Of a DNA stretch of 64,000 bases, positions 1-8,884 are shown one piece after another (the stretch's first letter is position 1; the number at the start of each line of letters is the position of its first letter). A program made the position numbers and the translations under genes. The notes under the pieces are model-generated. The model did not search any database and was not told the origin of the DNA. It was given only the letters and a program-made list of their open reading frames with translations. The stretch spans positions 434,001 to 498,000 of the forward strand of contig OX637796.1 in NCBI GenBank assembly GCA_951802425.1. The letters run 5' to 3'. This stretch comes from Clavaria fumosa. Its lineage: Eukaryota > Basidiomycota > Agaricomycetes > Agaricales > Clavariaceae.

Positions 1-483
1 CATATATTAGTTATCGGACATTTCATTCCTCCAATCTGCATGATTCCATTATGGATTATGACCCCTACATGACCTTGTACATGATGTCACATTGCCTTGT
101 GTAGCTTCCGGACATTTCTGTAGAACTGGATATGCTGTACTTAGAAAAATGTATATAAGTACATACCGGACTCTATGGGAAAAAAGCTTTTGGACCGTCA
201 TCATCTTGCTTTGATCTCGAAAAAGCCCACCCTTCGTCGTATCCCTCGATCCGCTGGCCTTCGTCGTTGCCGGCACCTAGAACTTTCGATCCAGACATCG
301 GACCCTATCGGATCCAACACCGTACACTCTGGACAACGTATACTCTCACTTTCTGAACCTTTTACAACTTAACCTCTATATCCTCCGAAGTTCTGTTTAG
401 TGTCCCAGTCATGTAAACAAGACCCCCTGAAGAACCAGGCCACGAACACCTAGTTGCAGCCAACACCCATACAGCCTACTACA
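1..483 (+). repeat. Family B 5' LTR (partial, 3' part only)
   Basis: Collinear with 14327-14809. By comparison with the full right copy about 410 bp of its 5' end lie outside the window. A TATA box (TATATAAG) sits at 152-159. The LTR ends in TACA at 480-483, matching the TGTA start of the right LTR as a terminal inverted repeat. The roughly 15 differences between the two LTRs indicate that B is not a recent insertion. Confidence 0.85.
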
Positions 484-487
484 ATTT

Positions 488-505
488 TGGAGCCCACCGC
501 GAGGG
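488..505 (+). other. Family B primer binding site, tRNA type
   Basis: A TGG-initiated stretch (TGGAGCCCACCGCGAGGG) starts four bases after the LTR end, the usual layout for a site complementary to the CCA end of a tRNA. I could not assign the tRNA. Unlike families A, C and D, no complement of this stretch is visible in the LTR, so self-priming is unlikely for B. Confidence 0.5.
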
Positions 506-863
506 GGTCGTAACAACGTCTTCACTACAGTCTTCAAGGATCCCCAGAGGCTCATCCGCTTCCCAGCATCGACATTCCGAACGACTAAAAGCGCGAAACC
601 CGGATCCAACCTCGGAACCACCACATACCGAACATACCGGAGAAGTAATCGAAACTTCTCATCTACTCCCATCGGACATCCCGAGTATCTCATCCATTGT
701 ATACTCCCATACGAGCTTTGCGACACCCATTATCACATTACCACAGATCTTCGAAGAACTGCTTACACCACTCCCCCTCGAATCGAACACCCTTCACTTC
801 CCGCCTGAAGCACCCCAGATTTTACCGGATGAAGTTCACTCACCACCATACGCACCAATACAA

Positions 864-1205
864 ATGGCTAACCAACCGAGATATCCGCTCCGTGGCGCTC
901 ACGGGGCCTCCGCCTTTGATGGAGTACCGACACACCTCAACCGGTACTTCAAGGACATCGACATCGTACTCACCGGCATTAATCCAGACATTCCCGAAGC
1001 TGATTTAATTTGGTACGCAAAGCATTACCTTGACACAGACACATGTCTCCTCTGGGAGACCCTCACACCAGACCCGGACCCGGTATGGACCTGGGAAACC
1101 TTCAAAGCGGCTGTCCGACGCCTTTATCCAGGATCCGATGGTGGCCATTTATTTTCCGTCGCTGATTTGGATCAGTGTCTTGGACATTTCTCTCGATTCC
1201 GATGA
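864..1205 (+). pseudogene. Family B gag remnant
   Basis: The frame opening at the ATG at 864 encodes a retrotransposon gag-like helical region: a FDG-type start followed by a Tyr- and Trp-rich stretch ending in a RRLYPGSDG-type motif near 1140. Similarity to gag then stops and the frame closes at 1205. No CCHC knuckle and no protease follow; the sequence passes directly into pol in another frame. A deletion between gag and the reverse transcriptase region is the simplest reading. The product would be a capsid-like protein, but this copy cannot make a functional one. Confidence 0.6.
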
Positions 1206-3012
1206 TTCCCCAGTCACTATCAAATGTGAACCGATGCATCTGAATATCGCATACCCCCTGTACAACAATACCTCCGAAATGAATTACCTGTCTATGGACG
1301 CCATTTTGCCAGTTTACCTAGGAAAGAAATATAAGAAGGTAGTGAACCGCGTCAATCCGATCAAAGCAACGGTACCCGAAGAATTCCGGATTGTCCGACG
1401 CCGGCATCCAGACCCCCTAGCTAATATACTGACACTTCCAACACACCCACCTGATTTCACCCCCGGTCTCCGATATACTCAAGACCAGAAAGATGCGCAT
1501 AACGCAAACCCCACCGGATTTTTATGGTTGGATGAAGAAGAACTCGTTCATTATCTGATTAAAGCCTAGGAGGATGCCTTCGCTTGGACGGAGACCGAAA
1601 AAGGACGATTCGACGCAAAATACTTCGATCTGATTATCATTCTGACAGTCGAACACATTCCCTGGATCTTCAAAAATATACCGATCCCCCCTGGAATCTA
1701 CGATGAGGTTCTGAAGGTCATCCGAGAGAAGATAGCTGCGGGAGTCTACGAAGAATCCAACTCTTCTTATCGGTCCCAGTGGTTTTGCGTGTTAAAGAAA
1801 GACGGAAAGTCTCTCCGACTTGTACATAACCTCCAGCCGTTGAACAAAGTCACTATCGGCGACTCTGCGGTTCCCCCGATAATGGAGGTTTTTGCGGAAT
1901 CATTTGCCAGATGCGGATGCTACGGAACTCTCGATTTATTTGTCTCCTTCGATCAACGGTCTCTCAATGAGCGAAGCCGAGACCTTACCACATTTCAAAC
2001 CCCTCTCGGAGCCCAACAGCTCACTTGTGTCCCCATGGGATACACCAACGCAATGCAGATTATGCATGGAGATGTCACGCATATTCTGCAAGATGAAATC
2101 CCGCATGTAACCATTCCATTTGTGGATGATGTCGTGATTAAGGGCCCGGAAACCCGATACGAGCTTCTGGACGGCACTTACGAGACGATCCCGGAGAATC
2201 CGCAAATACGGTGGTTCGTTTGGGAGCATTTGAATAACGTCAACCGGGTGCTCCAACGTGTCAAGATAGTTGGAGGAACCTTTAATGGCAAGAAAACGAC
2301 AATTTGCACCCCCAAAACAATCATTACTGGACACACGTGCACCTATGAAGGGCGAGTTCCGGATGCTTCCAATGTCCAACACATCCGAGACTGGCCTCCA
2401 TGCGAAACACTCACAGATGTCCAATCATTCTTAGGCGTTTGCAGACTGCTCCGGATATTAAAAACTATGCTGTACTTGCCCGACCTCTCGTCCATCTAAC
2501 TCGCAAGGATGTTCCATTCAGGTTCAAAGAAGAAGAGCAAAATTCGATGGACCGACTCAAAAACGCTATAGCCAACTCATCCGCCATTCGACCGATCGAT
2601 TACCATTGTGAACGGCCCGTGATCATGGCCGTTGACTCATCCAACATCGCTGTCGGCTTTGCGCTATTTCAAATTGGAGAAGATGGAGTCCGGTACCCAT
2701 CTAGGTTCGGATCAATAACCTGGAACGAACGTGAGGCCCGATACTCTCAAGCAAAAATTGAGTTATACAGACTGTTTCGTGCCCTTCGATTGTACCGGAT
2801 TTACCTTGTCGGCCTTCTGAAATTCACCATCGAAATAGATGCAAAATTTATTAAGGGTATGCTAAACAATCCGGATATTCAACCAAACGCTGCCATGAAT
2901 TGATGGATTGCCGGTATACTGCTTTTCGATTTCAACCTTGTTCACATCCCCGCAGATAAACATACTTGAGCTGACGGATTATCACGTCGACATGCCGGAC
3001 ATGGTGAGGAAG
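1206..3012 (+). pseudogene. Family B pol, reverse transcriptase and RNase H part
   Basis: One frame runs from about 1216 to 2499 with an in-frame TAG at 1567-1569. It holds the connection sequence before RT, then RT blocks with the YGTLDLF region near 1920 and the catalytic FVDD motif near 2110-2125 (Phe replaces the usual Tyr). A frameshift near 2450 moves coding into the frame of 2400-2903, which continues into RNase H (first Asp in AVDSS near 2630). A TGA at 2901 and another near 2970 interrupt the tail, where an ADGLSRR-type end of RNase H is legible. The D insertion at 3013 cuts the gene; integrase resumes at 8885. Typical agaricomycete gypsy pol, inactive here. Confidence 0.8.
3008..3012. 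repeat. Target-site duplication GGAAG of D copy 1
   Basis: GGAAG at 3008-3012 is repeated at 8885-8889, exactly flanking the TGTCAG...CTGACA element. Five bases is the normal Ty3/gypsy integrase duplication. Confidence 0.95.
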
Positions 3013-3317
3013 TGTCAGACTTAGTCTCACGGTTCACACAACTTAACGTAAGGTCGATGATGACGATACTAACATAAGGGGAAAAGAGTACAAGTAAGAA
3101 AGCGACGTAGTATATATAGCGAGCGGTTCGGGAGTTGCCGGCGTTCCCACGCTCGGACCCCGTGCGTCACGTGATGCGTCCAGGCCCGGGTCACGTGATT
3201 TTTCCATTATGTAAGCCACCACCCGTTCGGGTCACGTGACTCGTCCGCAAACTTCCCGCAACTCTTTTGCGATCCTTTCTTGGCCTTTCCAACCTGCTTA
3301 TGTAAGCGATCCTGACA
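3013..3317 (-). repeat. Family D copy 1, 3' LTR in element orientation (305 bp)
   Basis: Contains three TCACGTGA palindromes and the TATATATA box. It is 24 bp longer than the partner LTR because it keeps a segment between two CACGTGAT repeats. D copy 2 retains the same segment in its right LTR, so this longer form is ancestral. Confidence 0.93.
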
Positions 3318-3331
3318 TCACCCCCCTCTTA
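3318..3331 (-). other. Family D polypurine tract
   Basis: On the minus strand the sequence TTAAGAGGGGGGTGA immediately precedes the downstream LTR. The AAGAGGGGGG run is the likely plus-strand primer. The pol TAA stop at 3329-3331 overlaps its start, so there is essentially no 3' untranslated spacer. Confidence 0.8.
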
Positions 3332-6300
3332 AGGCTGGGCGTCTCGACCTGCCAACTTCGCCTTGTCAGGGTATTGCTGGAAGAAGTCCCGGAGCAACAG
3401 TGCAACGTTAGTGAGGTTGCGACGAGGTTCCCAGGTGTTCTCCTCTGCAGGGTATCCTAACCACTTTACCAAATACTTCACTCCCCGTCCAACCTTCTTG
3501 ACATCAAGAATTTCCTCCACCTCATACTCCAAGTGGTCATCGTCAATCGTGGGGGGTGGGGGTGGAGGCAAGTTCTGGGAAGGGAAAGAGGGAGCAATAT
3601 ATGGGGTGAGTAGCAACTCATTGAAAACCCGGTGAATGCGCCATGCTCGGGGGAGCTTGAGTCGGTATGCTGCTGGTCCAACCTTCTCTTCGATGGTGAA
3701 GGGTCCAGCCCACTTGTTGTCAAGCTTCTTGGATGGTCGATCCATTTTCAGGTTCCGGGTATCCAGCCAGACTAAGTCCCCCTTTGAGTATTCACGACTC
3801 GGGCGCTTTCCTTTATCATTGCTAGCCTTCATCGCATCTGCCGCCTTCCCCATTGCATCCCTGGCTGCTCTTCGGGATTCCGTGAGCTTGGCCATCCACT
3901 CGTCTGCTGCAGGGTTCACTTCAGAGGGCGGCCGGATACCACCATTCCAAGGGTGCCGGCCATACTCCAGATAGAAAGGTGTGAATCCAGTGGCTGAGTG
4001 CTCACGGTTATTGAGCGCGAATTCGGCTGTGGATAGCCACTCTGCCCAATCATCCTGCAGATGGTCAACATAGGCCCGGAGATACACTTCAACCTCCTGA
4101 TTGACCCGCTCTGTCTGTCCATCTGTTTGTGGGTGGAAGGCAGTGCTCAGGTTCGCCTTAACTCCAATCATCCCATAAAACTCCCTCATGAATCTGGACA
4201 CAAATTGGGTTCCCCGGTCACTCACAACTTTCTGCGGGACTCCATGGTCGCGGAAGACCCAGTCTCGAAGGATCCGAGCAGCACCAAGTCCCGTGAGGTC
4301 AAGGCCAATAGCTTCGATGAGAGTTCGTTTTGTAAACTTGTCGACAATGACAAGGATCGCATTGTGACCACGTGAGAGGGGGAAAGGTCCAACAATGTCC
4401 CAAGAGATGACTGCCCAGGGGCTCTCAGGGACAGGGTGCGGATGGAGCGGAGCGGCGCGCCTGGTACGATCAGGCTTGATTCGTTGGCATGTCTCACATC
4501 CACCTGCATACCGATTGGAATCCTTCACCATGCCCACCCACCAATAGGACCTCAGCAGAGCCGCCCTCAGTTTCCGTGGACCAGGGTGTCCTGCGATGGG
4601 GAGGTCATGCTCAAAGGTGAGCACTGCCTCACGTGCTTCTGGGGGCACCCAAGTGATTTCTGCCTTCCGCCAGAGTCCCATCCGATCTCTCGTCCACTCA
4701 TCATCAAGCTCCTCTGGCTTCTGCACATATACCGCACTGTTTTTCTGGAGTAGCGTCTCCATCTCCGATGTGAATGATGTGCGGGTCTCAGCCTCTGGGA
4801 AGACCTGTACTGGTGCATCCTCCTCCACCATCTCTCCATAATCTGGCCTCCGTGAGAGTGCATCCGCTTTCGTGTTTGACTTCCCAGTACGGTACTTGAT
4901 CTCGAAGTCAAAGCACTGGAGCTCTCCAACCCAACGGACCTGCCTCGGTTTCAACTTCTGGGGCTTCCGGAAGTACTGGAGGTTAGCATGGTCCGTCCAG
5001 ATTTCGATAGTCTCTTCCACCCCAATCAGGTAAGCCCGCCACTCGCATAGTGCCCGGATTACAGCCAGGAACTCCTTGTCGTACACATCGTAATTCTTCT
5101 CAGCTGCAGTGAGGGCTTTGGAGATGTAGTCTACAACTCTCCAAGTTCCATCCACCTGCTGCTGTGAGAGAACTCCTCCAGTCGCCAAGTTGCTCGCATC
5201 TGTTTCTACCTTCCATCTCCCTTTGTCTTGTGGTAGAGCCAAGACCGGGGCTGATACTAGTGCCAGGCGGAGATCTTGGAAGGCTGCTTCCTCCTCCTCC
5301 TCCCATCTCCACGGGACTTTCCCTGTCAGCCGGAAGAGTGGTTTTGCCCGGGCAGAGAGATTTGGGATGTGCCGGCGGAGGTAGTTCAGCATCCCGTTGA
5401 ATCTTTGTACCTCTTTCACATTTTTCGGTCTGGGCCAGTTACGGATCGCCGCGCCTTTAGCTGGGTCATGCTCTAGACGGTTGTGGGAGATCTTCATCCC
5501 CAGGAAGAAAACCTCACTCTTCTCGAACTCGCACTTGCTGAGTCTGAGACATAGGCCATTCTCCCCAAACTTCTTCAAGACCCGATCCATCCAATACCGA
5601 TGTGTAGCCAAATCCTCTGCAAACACTATAACATCATCAACATAGGCTCGGACATGCCCCCCTGCAATCTCTTCTCTCAGCACATGGTTCATGAAGCGCT
5701 GGAAGGTTGCAGGCGCATTCTGCAGCCCAAACCACATAACTGCCGGTTCGAAGAGTCCACGAGGCGTTAGGAAAGCACAGCGGTGCTGATGTTCTGGCCA
5801 GACCTGCATCGATGGGAAACCTCCCTTCGCATCAATCTTGGAATAGATGGTCGCCCCCTTTAACACATCCACAGTGTCTCGTATGAGGGGGAGGGGGTAC
5901 TTGTCTTTGATTAGATACGAGTTCAGCCTAGAGTAATCGATAATCGGCCGCAGCTTGTCCTTCTCACGTTTGAAGAAGAAGGGGCTTGCGTACGGGGACT
6001 TCGAAGGTCGGATTCGTCCAGAAGCTAGCTGCTCATCCACCCAGCGATTCATTTCCACCATCTCTTCTCGCGTCAGAGAGTATAGCTTAGAGGAGAGGTG
6101 TCCAGGGTCTGTTTTAAACTCGATTTTGATATCAAAGTCAGGGCGGGAGCGGGGGAGCTCATCCCACTTTGCTTCACTAAAAACCAAAGGGTAGCGGCTG
6201 GGCCAATCAGGGGTAGGGCCAGTGTTGGGAAAACGGGTGTCCGGGATACTGGCCGAGGCCAGGGTACTCGCTTTTGGTGGACCTGAGGGTCGAACAGGGG

Positions 6301-6979
6301 ACCGGTGGCTGTGTGGGGAGGAGGCACAGGAGTTGGGGCAGCGGGTGAGCCTTACTTCAGCTTTCACCCAGTCAATCTCTGGATTATGACGCTTTAGCCA
6401 ATCATGCCCAAGGATCGCCGTGTGGGACTGAGTCTTCCCTAGCAGGAAGTGGATCTGCTCCTGGTGGTCGCCAACCGTCACAAGCAGCTCCATCCCATAC
6501 CGGATCTTACCATCTCTGTTCTGTGTTCCATCCACATTATACATGGTGATTGGATTCAGCAAGGGAGATGGTTCCAATCCCACTTTTTTCGCCCACTCCA
6601 AGTCCATAAAGCAGTTGGTGCAGCCTGAGTCGACAAGGGCTTTTGTAGTTGCCCCTTTGCCAGTGCTGAGAGCCTCCAGGTGCACCTGGATGGAGAGCTC
6701 TCGGGGCATACGCAATAGGGTGTCCTTCAGCACCTCTGCAAGGTGCTTTGTTGGCTCCACTTGGCTGCTAGTCCCCTTTTCTCTTTTCGGTATTTCACTT
6801 TTAGCGGTTTCCGTTTCCGCTTTGTCCTTCACCTCAGCCCCAATCCGGGTGTGTCTCCGCTGCAAGATAGTGTATTTTGGGATACTAGCTGCGGGTACAG
6901 GGACGGGAGGGGGGCTGGGATATCTACTCCTGAGACTCCAGTTTGGACTCACTGGGCCTCGTCTCCAAAATCCGGCTCT
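3329..6979 (-). CDS. pol: Family D pol polyprotein (protease, RT, RNase H, integrase, chromodomain)
   Basis: Open from 6979 to the TAA at 3329-3331, about 1215 codons without interruption. Counting from the codon at 6952: an aspartic protease with LVDSGCTNCF near residue 107; reverse transcriptase about 270-470 with catalytic YVDD; RNase H about 530-640 starting ETDAS; integrase zinc finger (H-x4-H, C-x2-C) near 740-790; the catalytic core with D, D (VVSDRGTQF) and E (HPQTDGQTERVNQE); and a C-terminal chromodomain about 1145-1195 with the aromatic cage positions in YLVKWLGY and NTWEP. There is no ATG at the start. The frame overlaps the end of gag in the -1 phase, so expression as a Gag-Pol fusion is inferred. 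The chromodomain probably directs integration to particular chromatin. Confidence 0.95.
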   Translation of the reverse strand, partial: RAGFWRRGPVSPNWSLRSRYPSPPPVPVPAASIPKYTILQRRHTRIGAEVKDKAETETAKSEIPKREKGTSSQVEPTKHLAEVLKDTLLRMPRELSIQVHLEALSTGKGATTKALVDSGCTNCFMDLEWAKKVGLEPSPLLNPITMYNVDGTQNRDGKIRYGMELLVTVGDHQEQIHFLLGKTQSHTAILGHDWLKRHNPEIDWVKAEVRLTRCPNSCASSPHSHRSPVRPSGPPKASTLASASIPDTRFPNTGPTPDWPSRYPLVFSEAKWDELPRSRPDFDIKIEFKTDPGHLSSKLYSLTREEMVEMNRWVDEQLASGRIRPSKSPYASPFFFKREKDKLRPIIDYSRLNSYLIKDKYPLPLIRDTVDVLKGATIYSKIDAKGGFPSMQVWPEHQHRCAFLTPRGLFEPAVMWFGLQNAPATFQRFMNHVLREEIAGGHVRAYVDDVIVFAEDLATHRYWMDRVLKKFGENGLCLRLSKCEFEKSEVFFLGMKISHNRLEHDPAKGAAIRNWPRPKNVKEVQRFNGMLNYLRRHIPNLSARAKPLFRLTGKVPWRWEEEEEAAFQDLRLALVSAPVLALPQDKGRWKVETDASNLATGGVLSQQQVDGTWRVVDYISKALTAAEKNYDVYDKEFLAVIRALCEWRAYLIGVEETIEIWTDHANLQYFRKPQKLKPRQVRWVGELQCFDFEIKYRTGKSNTKADALSRRPDYGEMVEEDAPVQVFPEAETRTSFTSEMETLLQKNSAVYVQKPEELDDEWTRDRMGLWRKAEITWVPPEAREAVLTFEHDLPIAGHPGPRKLRAALLRSYWWVGMVKDSNRYAGGCETCQRIKPDRTRRAAPLHPHPVPESPWAVISWDIVGPFPLSRGHNAILVIVDKFTKRTLIEAIGLDLTGLGAARILRDWVFRDHGVPQKVVSDRGTQFVSRFMREFYGMIGVKANLSTAFHPQTDGQTERVNQEVEVYLRAYVDHLQDDWAEWLSTAEFALNNREHSATGFTPFYLEYGRHPWNGGIRPPSEVNPAADEWMAKLTESRRAARDAMGKAADAMKASNDKGKRPSREYSKGDLVWLDTRNLKMDRPSKKLDNKWAGPFTIEEKVGPAAYRLKLPRAWRIHRVFNELLLTPYIAPSFPSQNLPPPPPPTIDDDHLEYEVEEILDVKKVGRGVKYLVKWLGYPAEENTWEPRRNLTNVALLLRDFFQQYPDKAKLAGRDAQP

Positions 6980-7950
6980 TCAACAGGAGCCCTCTTCTCT
7001 CTCTCGAGCAAATCCAGGCGGTCTCGGAGCAGTGCGATCTCGTTCTCATAGTCCTCTGCACTACGTGCCTGGCTTTCCACAGCGCGGATCTGCGGCCTCG
7101 GGATCTGCGGACGTGTGTCCTGGAGCTGGCAATCTCTCACCATGTGACCAGCTTGGCCACATCGGAAGCAGGTGCGCAACACTCCAGGGGCATGGGCACG
7201 ATCCACCACCATGGCGTCACCGGCATTGGTGGGATGCGGCATGGTGGGAGGGGCAGGGGTGCGGGCCAGAGGCTGGGCCAGGAAGGGACGGGGGGCTGGG
7301 GTGAAGCGGGTTTGTTGAGGGAGGGGGCGGCTGGTTGCGGGCAGAGCAGGACGCACAGAGTTCTGTTGTGCGATGACTCCGTCGAGGTGATGCTGCTGAG
7401 CGTCTAGCTTTTCGGCAAGTGCCTTCCACTGCACGTAGGTCTCTGGCATTGGCGAAACACCATAGACCTTTCCCACTAGCCTCCTGCTCAGATTCGACTC
7501 CAGCCAATGGACCAGGATGTCCGAATTGGCCACTTCTGTCATCCCCGCTCTTCGGAACATTGTTTCGAACTTTGCGAAGAACTCAGGTGCCATCATGACA
7601 CCCTGTTTGAACTTCGCAATATCTGCGAGGGCAGTCGCACGGTCGTTCGGGTCATCGAACGCTCGCTTCATCTCTTCCACAAATTCTGCCCAGGTTCCAA
7701 CCTCGTTGTTACCCAGGATTTCCTCTCCCTTCACATTTGCCCATTCTGCGGCAAACCCCTCGCCAGTAATTTTGCTGAGGGTGTAGAGGACCTTTGCCAG
7801 GTCCGTGGCATAGATTATCGGATTCGCCATAAACAGGAGGCGGAGCGACCGGAGGAATGTACGGAAATTTCTTTTTTGCCCATCAAATGGGGCAATGACT
7901 AAATCCAGCCTTGTGGCATGGACTTCAGGCGGGGCGACGTGGTCAGCCAT
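6949..7950 (-). CDS. gag: Family D gag
   Basis: 333 codons from the ATG at 7950 (preceded by GTG, not used) to TGA at 6949-6951. The N-terminal half is a retrotransposon capsid-type domain (FDGQKRNFRTFLRSLRLLF near residue 23, TWAEFVEEMKRAF near 92). A Pro-rich linker at about 200-255 precedes one CCHC zinc knuckle (CFRCGQAGHMVRDC, about 262-275), and the tail is charged and coiled-coil-like. It would form the particle shell and bind element RNA. It is intact here, while copy 2 has a nonsense codon in the capsid region. It overlaps the pol frame by about 30 nt. Confidence 0.93.
   Translation of the reverse strand: MADHVAPPEVHATRLDLVIAPFDGQKRNFRTFLRSLRLLFMANPIIYATDLAKVLYTLSKITGEGFAAEWANVKGEEILGNNEVGTWAEFVEEMKRAFDDPNDRATALADIAKFKQGVMMAPEFFAKFETMFRRAGMTEVANSDILVHWLESNLSRRLVGKVYGVSPMPETYVQWKALAEKLDAQQHHLDGVIAQQNSVRPALPATSRPLPQQTRFTPAPRPFLAQPLARTPAPPTMPHPTNAGDAMVVDRAHAPGVLRTCFRCGQAGHMVRDCQLQDTRPQIPRPQIRAVESQARSAEDYENEIALLRDRLDLLEREKRAPVEEPDFGDEAQ
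6967..6973 (-). promoter_or_regulatory. Putative -1 ribosomal frameshift site GGATTTT
   Basis: On the minus strand GGATTTT lies in the gag phase G GAT TTT, 16 nt before the gag stop and inside the only window where both gag and the -1 pol frame are open (about 6979-6949). The pol frame has no usable ATG. GGAUUUU is a known -1 slippery heptamer in plant dianthoviruses. The heptamer is conserved in D copy 2 (46114-46120). The downstream structure was not folded. Confidence 0.5.
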
Positions 7951-8591
7951 CACAGACCCTGGTGGTGGTGATGGGGTTTCGGGGACGTCGGTAACAGGGG
8001 AATCGGGGGGGAGCTGGGCTCGACCCGGTCTCGGACGCAGACGCTGTAAATAGAATTCCGGGCCTTGGGCACTCAGGATTTCTTCGATCTCTTAGCAGTC
8101 CTGTCCTCTCAGGCTGCTCTCTATGTATCTAGGTACTTATAGAACTCTTATTCTATAAAACTTGTTGCTAGTGTGGGGCCCGAATGGTGTCCCAGGTGGT
8201 CACTCCACAACTCCTAGTGAGTTGCCCGTGTGCCCTTCTGACAATGGTCACAGAGCAAGGGCCCTGTCCACTGGACCAGGAAACTACAGAAAAACTATGT
8301 ATAGGGCCTTTCCGTGCCCTGTACACTACACGATTCACTGGTACGTAGCTGTAAAGCAAAGTTCCGGGCCTTTGGCACTCGGTGTCTCTTGGGGAGGGTC
8401 ACAGTAGACTTCCTCCGGGTCTGGTCACGTGTATCTACACACAGTAAAAATTTCACACGGTTCTGTTGCACACCGTGGGCAGGGTAAAGAGAAAGAGGAT
8501 GAGGGGGATAAGCTGTCACAGAGTGTGACAGTTTGAGATAGGGGTCCAGGCTAGCTGGGTTAGGACACGGGGCTAGGGCAGACAGGGGTTG
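7951..8591 (-). other. Family D copy 1 untranslated leader
   Basis: About 640 bp between the primer site and the gag ATG. I see no conserved coding frame. D copy 2 keeps the same leader at about 47098-47737 with scattered transitions, which suggests an RNA-packaging or translation role, but nothing in the sequence identifies one. Confidence 0.5.
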
Positions 8592-8601
8592 ATGTTAGTA
8601 T
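8592..8601 (-). other. Family D self-complementary primer binding site
   Basis: The plus-strand decamer ATGTTAGTAT at 8592-8601 sits two bases inside the element from the LTR at 8604. Its exact reverse complement ATACTAACAT occurs in the LTR at 8657-8666, downstream of the TATA box on the minus strand. On the transcript the 5' region could therefore fold back onto the primer site, as established for Tf1 and sushi elements, which use about 11 nt. The same pair exists in D copy 2 (47738-47747 with 47802-47811). Confidence 0.7.
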
Positions 8602-8603
8602 TG

Positions 8604-8884
8604 TGTCAGACTTAGTCTCACGGTTCACACAACTTAACGTAAGGTCGATGATGACGATACTAACATAAGGGGAAAAGGGTACAAGTAAGAAAGCGACGTG
8701 GTATATATAGCGAGTGGTTCGGGAGTTGCCGGCGTTCCCACGCTCGGACCCCGTGCGTCACGTGATTTTCCCATTATGTAATCCACCACCCGTTCGGGTC
8801 ACGTGACTCGTCCGCAAACTTCCCGCAACTCTTTTGCGATCCTTTCTTGGCCTTTCCAACCTGCTTATGTAAGCGATCCTGACA
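8604..8884 (-). repeat. Family D copy 1, 5' LTR in element orientation (281 bp)
   Basis: This is the promoter-bearing LTR of the minus-strand element. Reading on the minus strand it has TCACGTGA palindromes at 8799-8806 and 8758-8765, then a TATATATA box at 8702-8709, then the putative transcript start near 8666. It lacks 24 bp relative to the other LTR. Confidence 0.93.
8758..8806 (-). promoter_or_regulatory. Twin TCACGTGA palindromes in the family D promoter
   Basis: Perfect 8-bp palindromes TCACGTGA at 8758-8765 and 8799-8806, upstream of TATATATA (8702-8709) on the coding strand. The core CACGTG is the classic site of fungal bHLH factors of the Cbf1/Pho4 type. The other LTR carries three. 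A role as an upstream activating site is inference from position and motif. Confidence 0.45.

Larger units (their letters stand above)
3013..8884 (-). mobile_element. Family D chromovirus copy 1, near-complete
   Basis: Bounded by direct repeats 3013-3317 and 8604-8884 that start TGTCAG and end CTGACA. It is flanked by a perfect 5-bp duplication GGAAG (3008-3012 and 8885-8889), proving insertion into family B pol. All coding is on the minus strand: LTR, self-complementary primer site, leader, gag, pol with C-terminal chromodomain, polypurine tract, LTR. Gag and pol have no internal stop. The LTRs differ by about five substitutions and one 24-bp indel, so the insertion is younger than B but not brand new. 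It carries no convergent extra gene: the pol stop codon lies within 14 bp of the LTR. Confidence 0.95.

Noticed and set aside
6543..7304. 253-codon plus-strand frame over D gag-pol
   Set aside because: It lies opposite intact gag and pol, with no domain and no copy in a coding context; it is a shadow frame.
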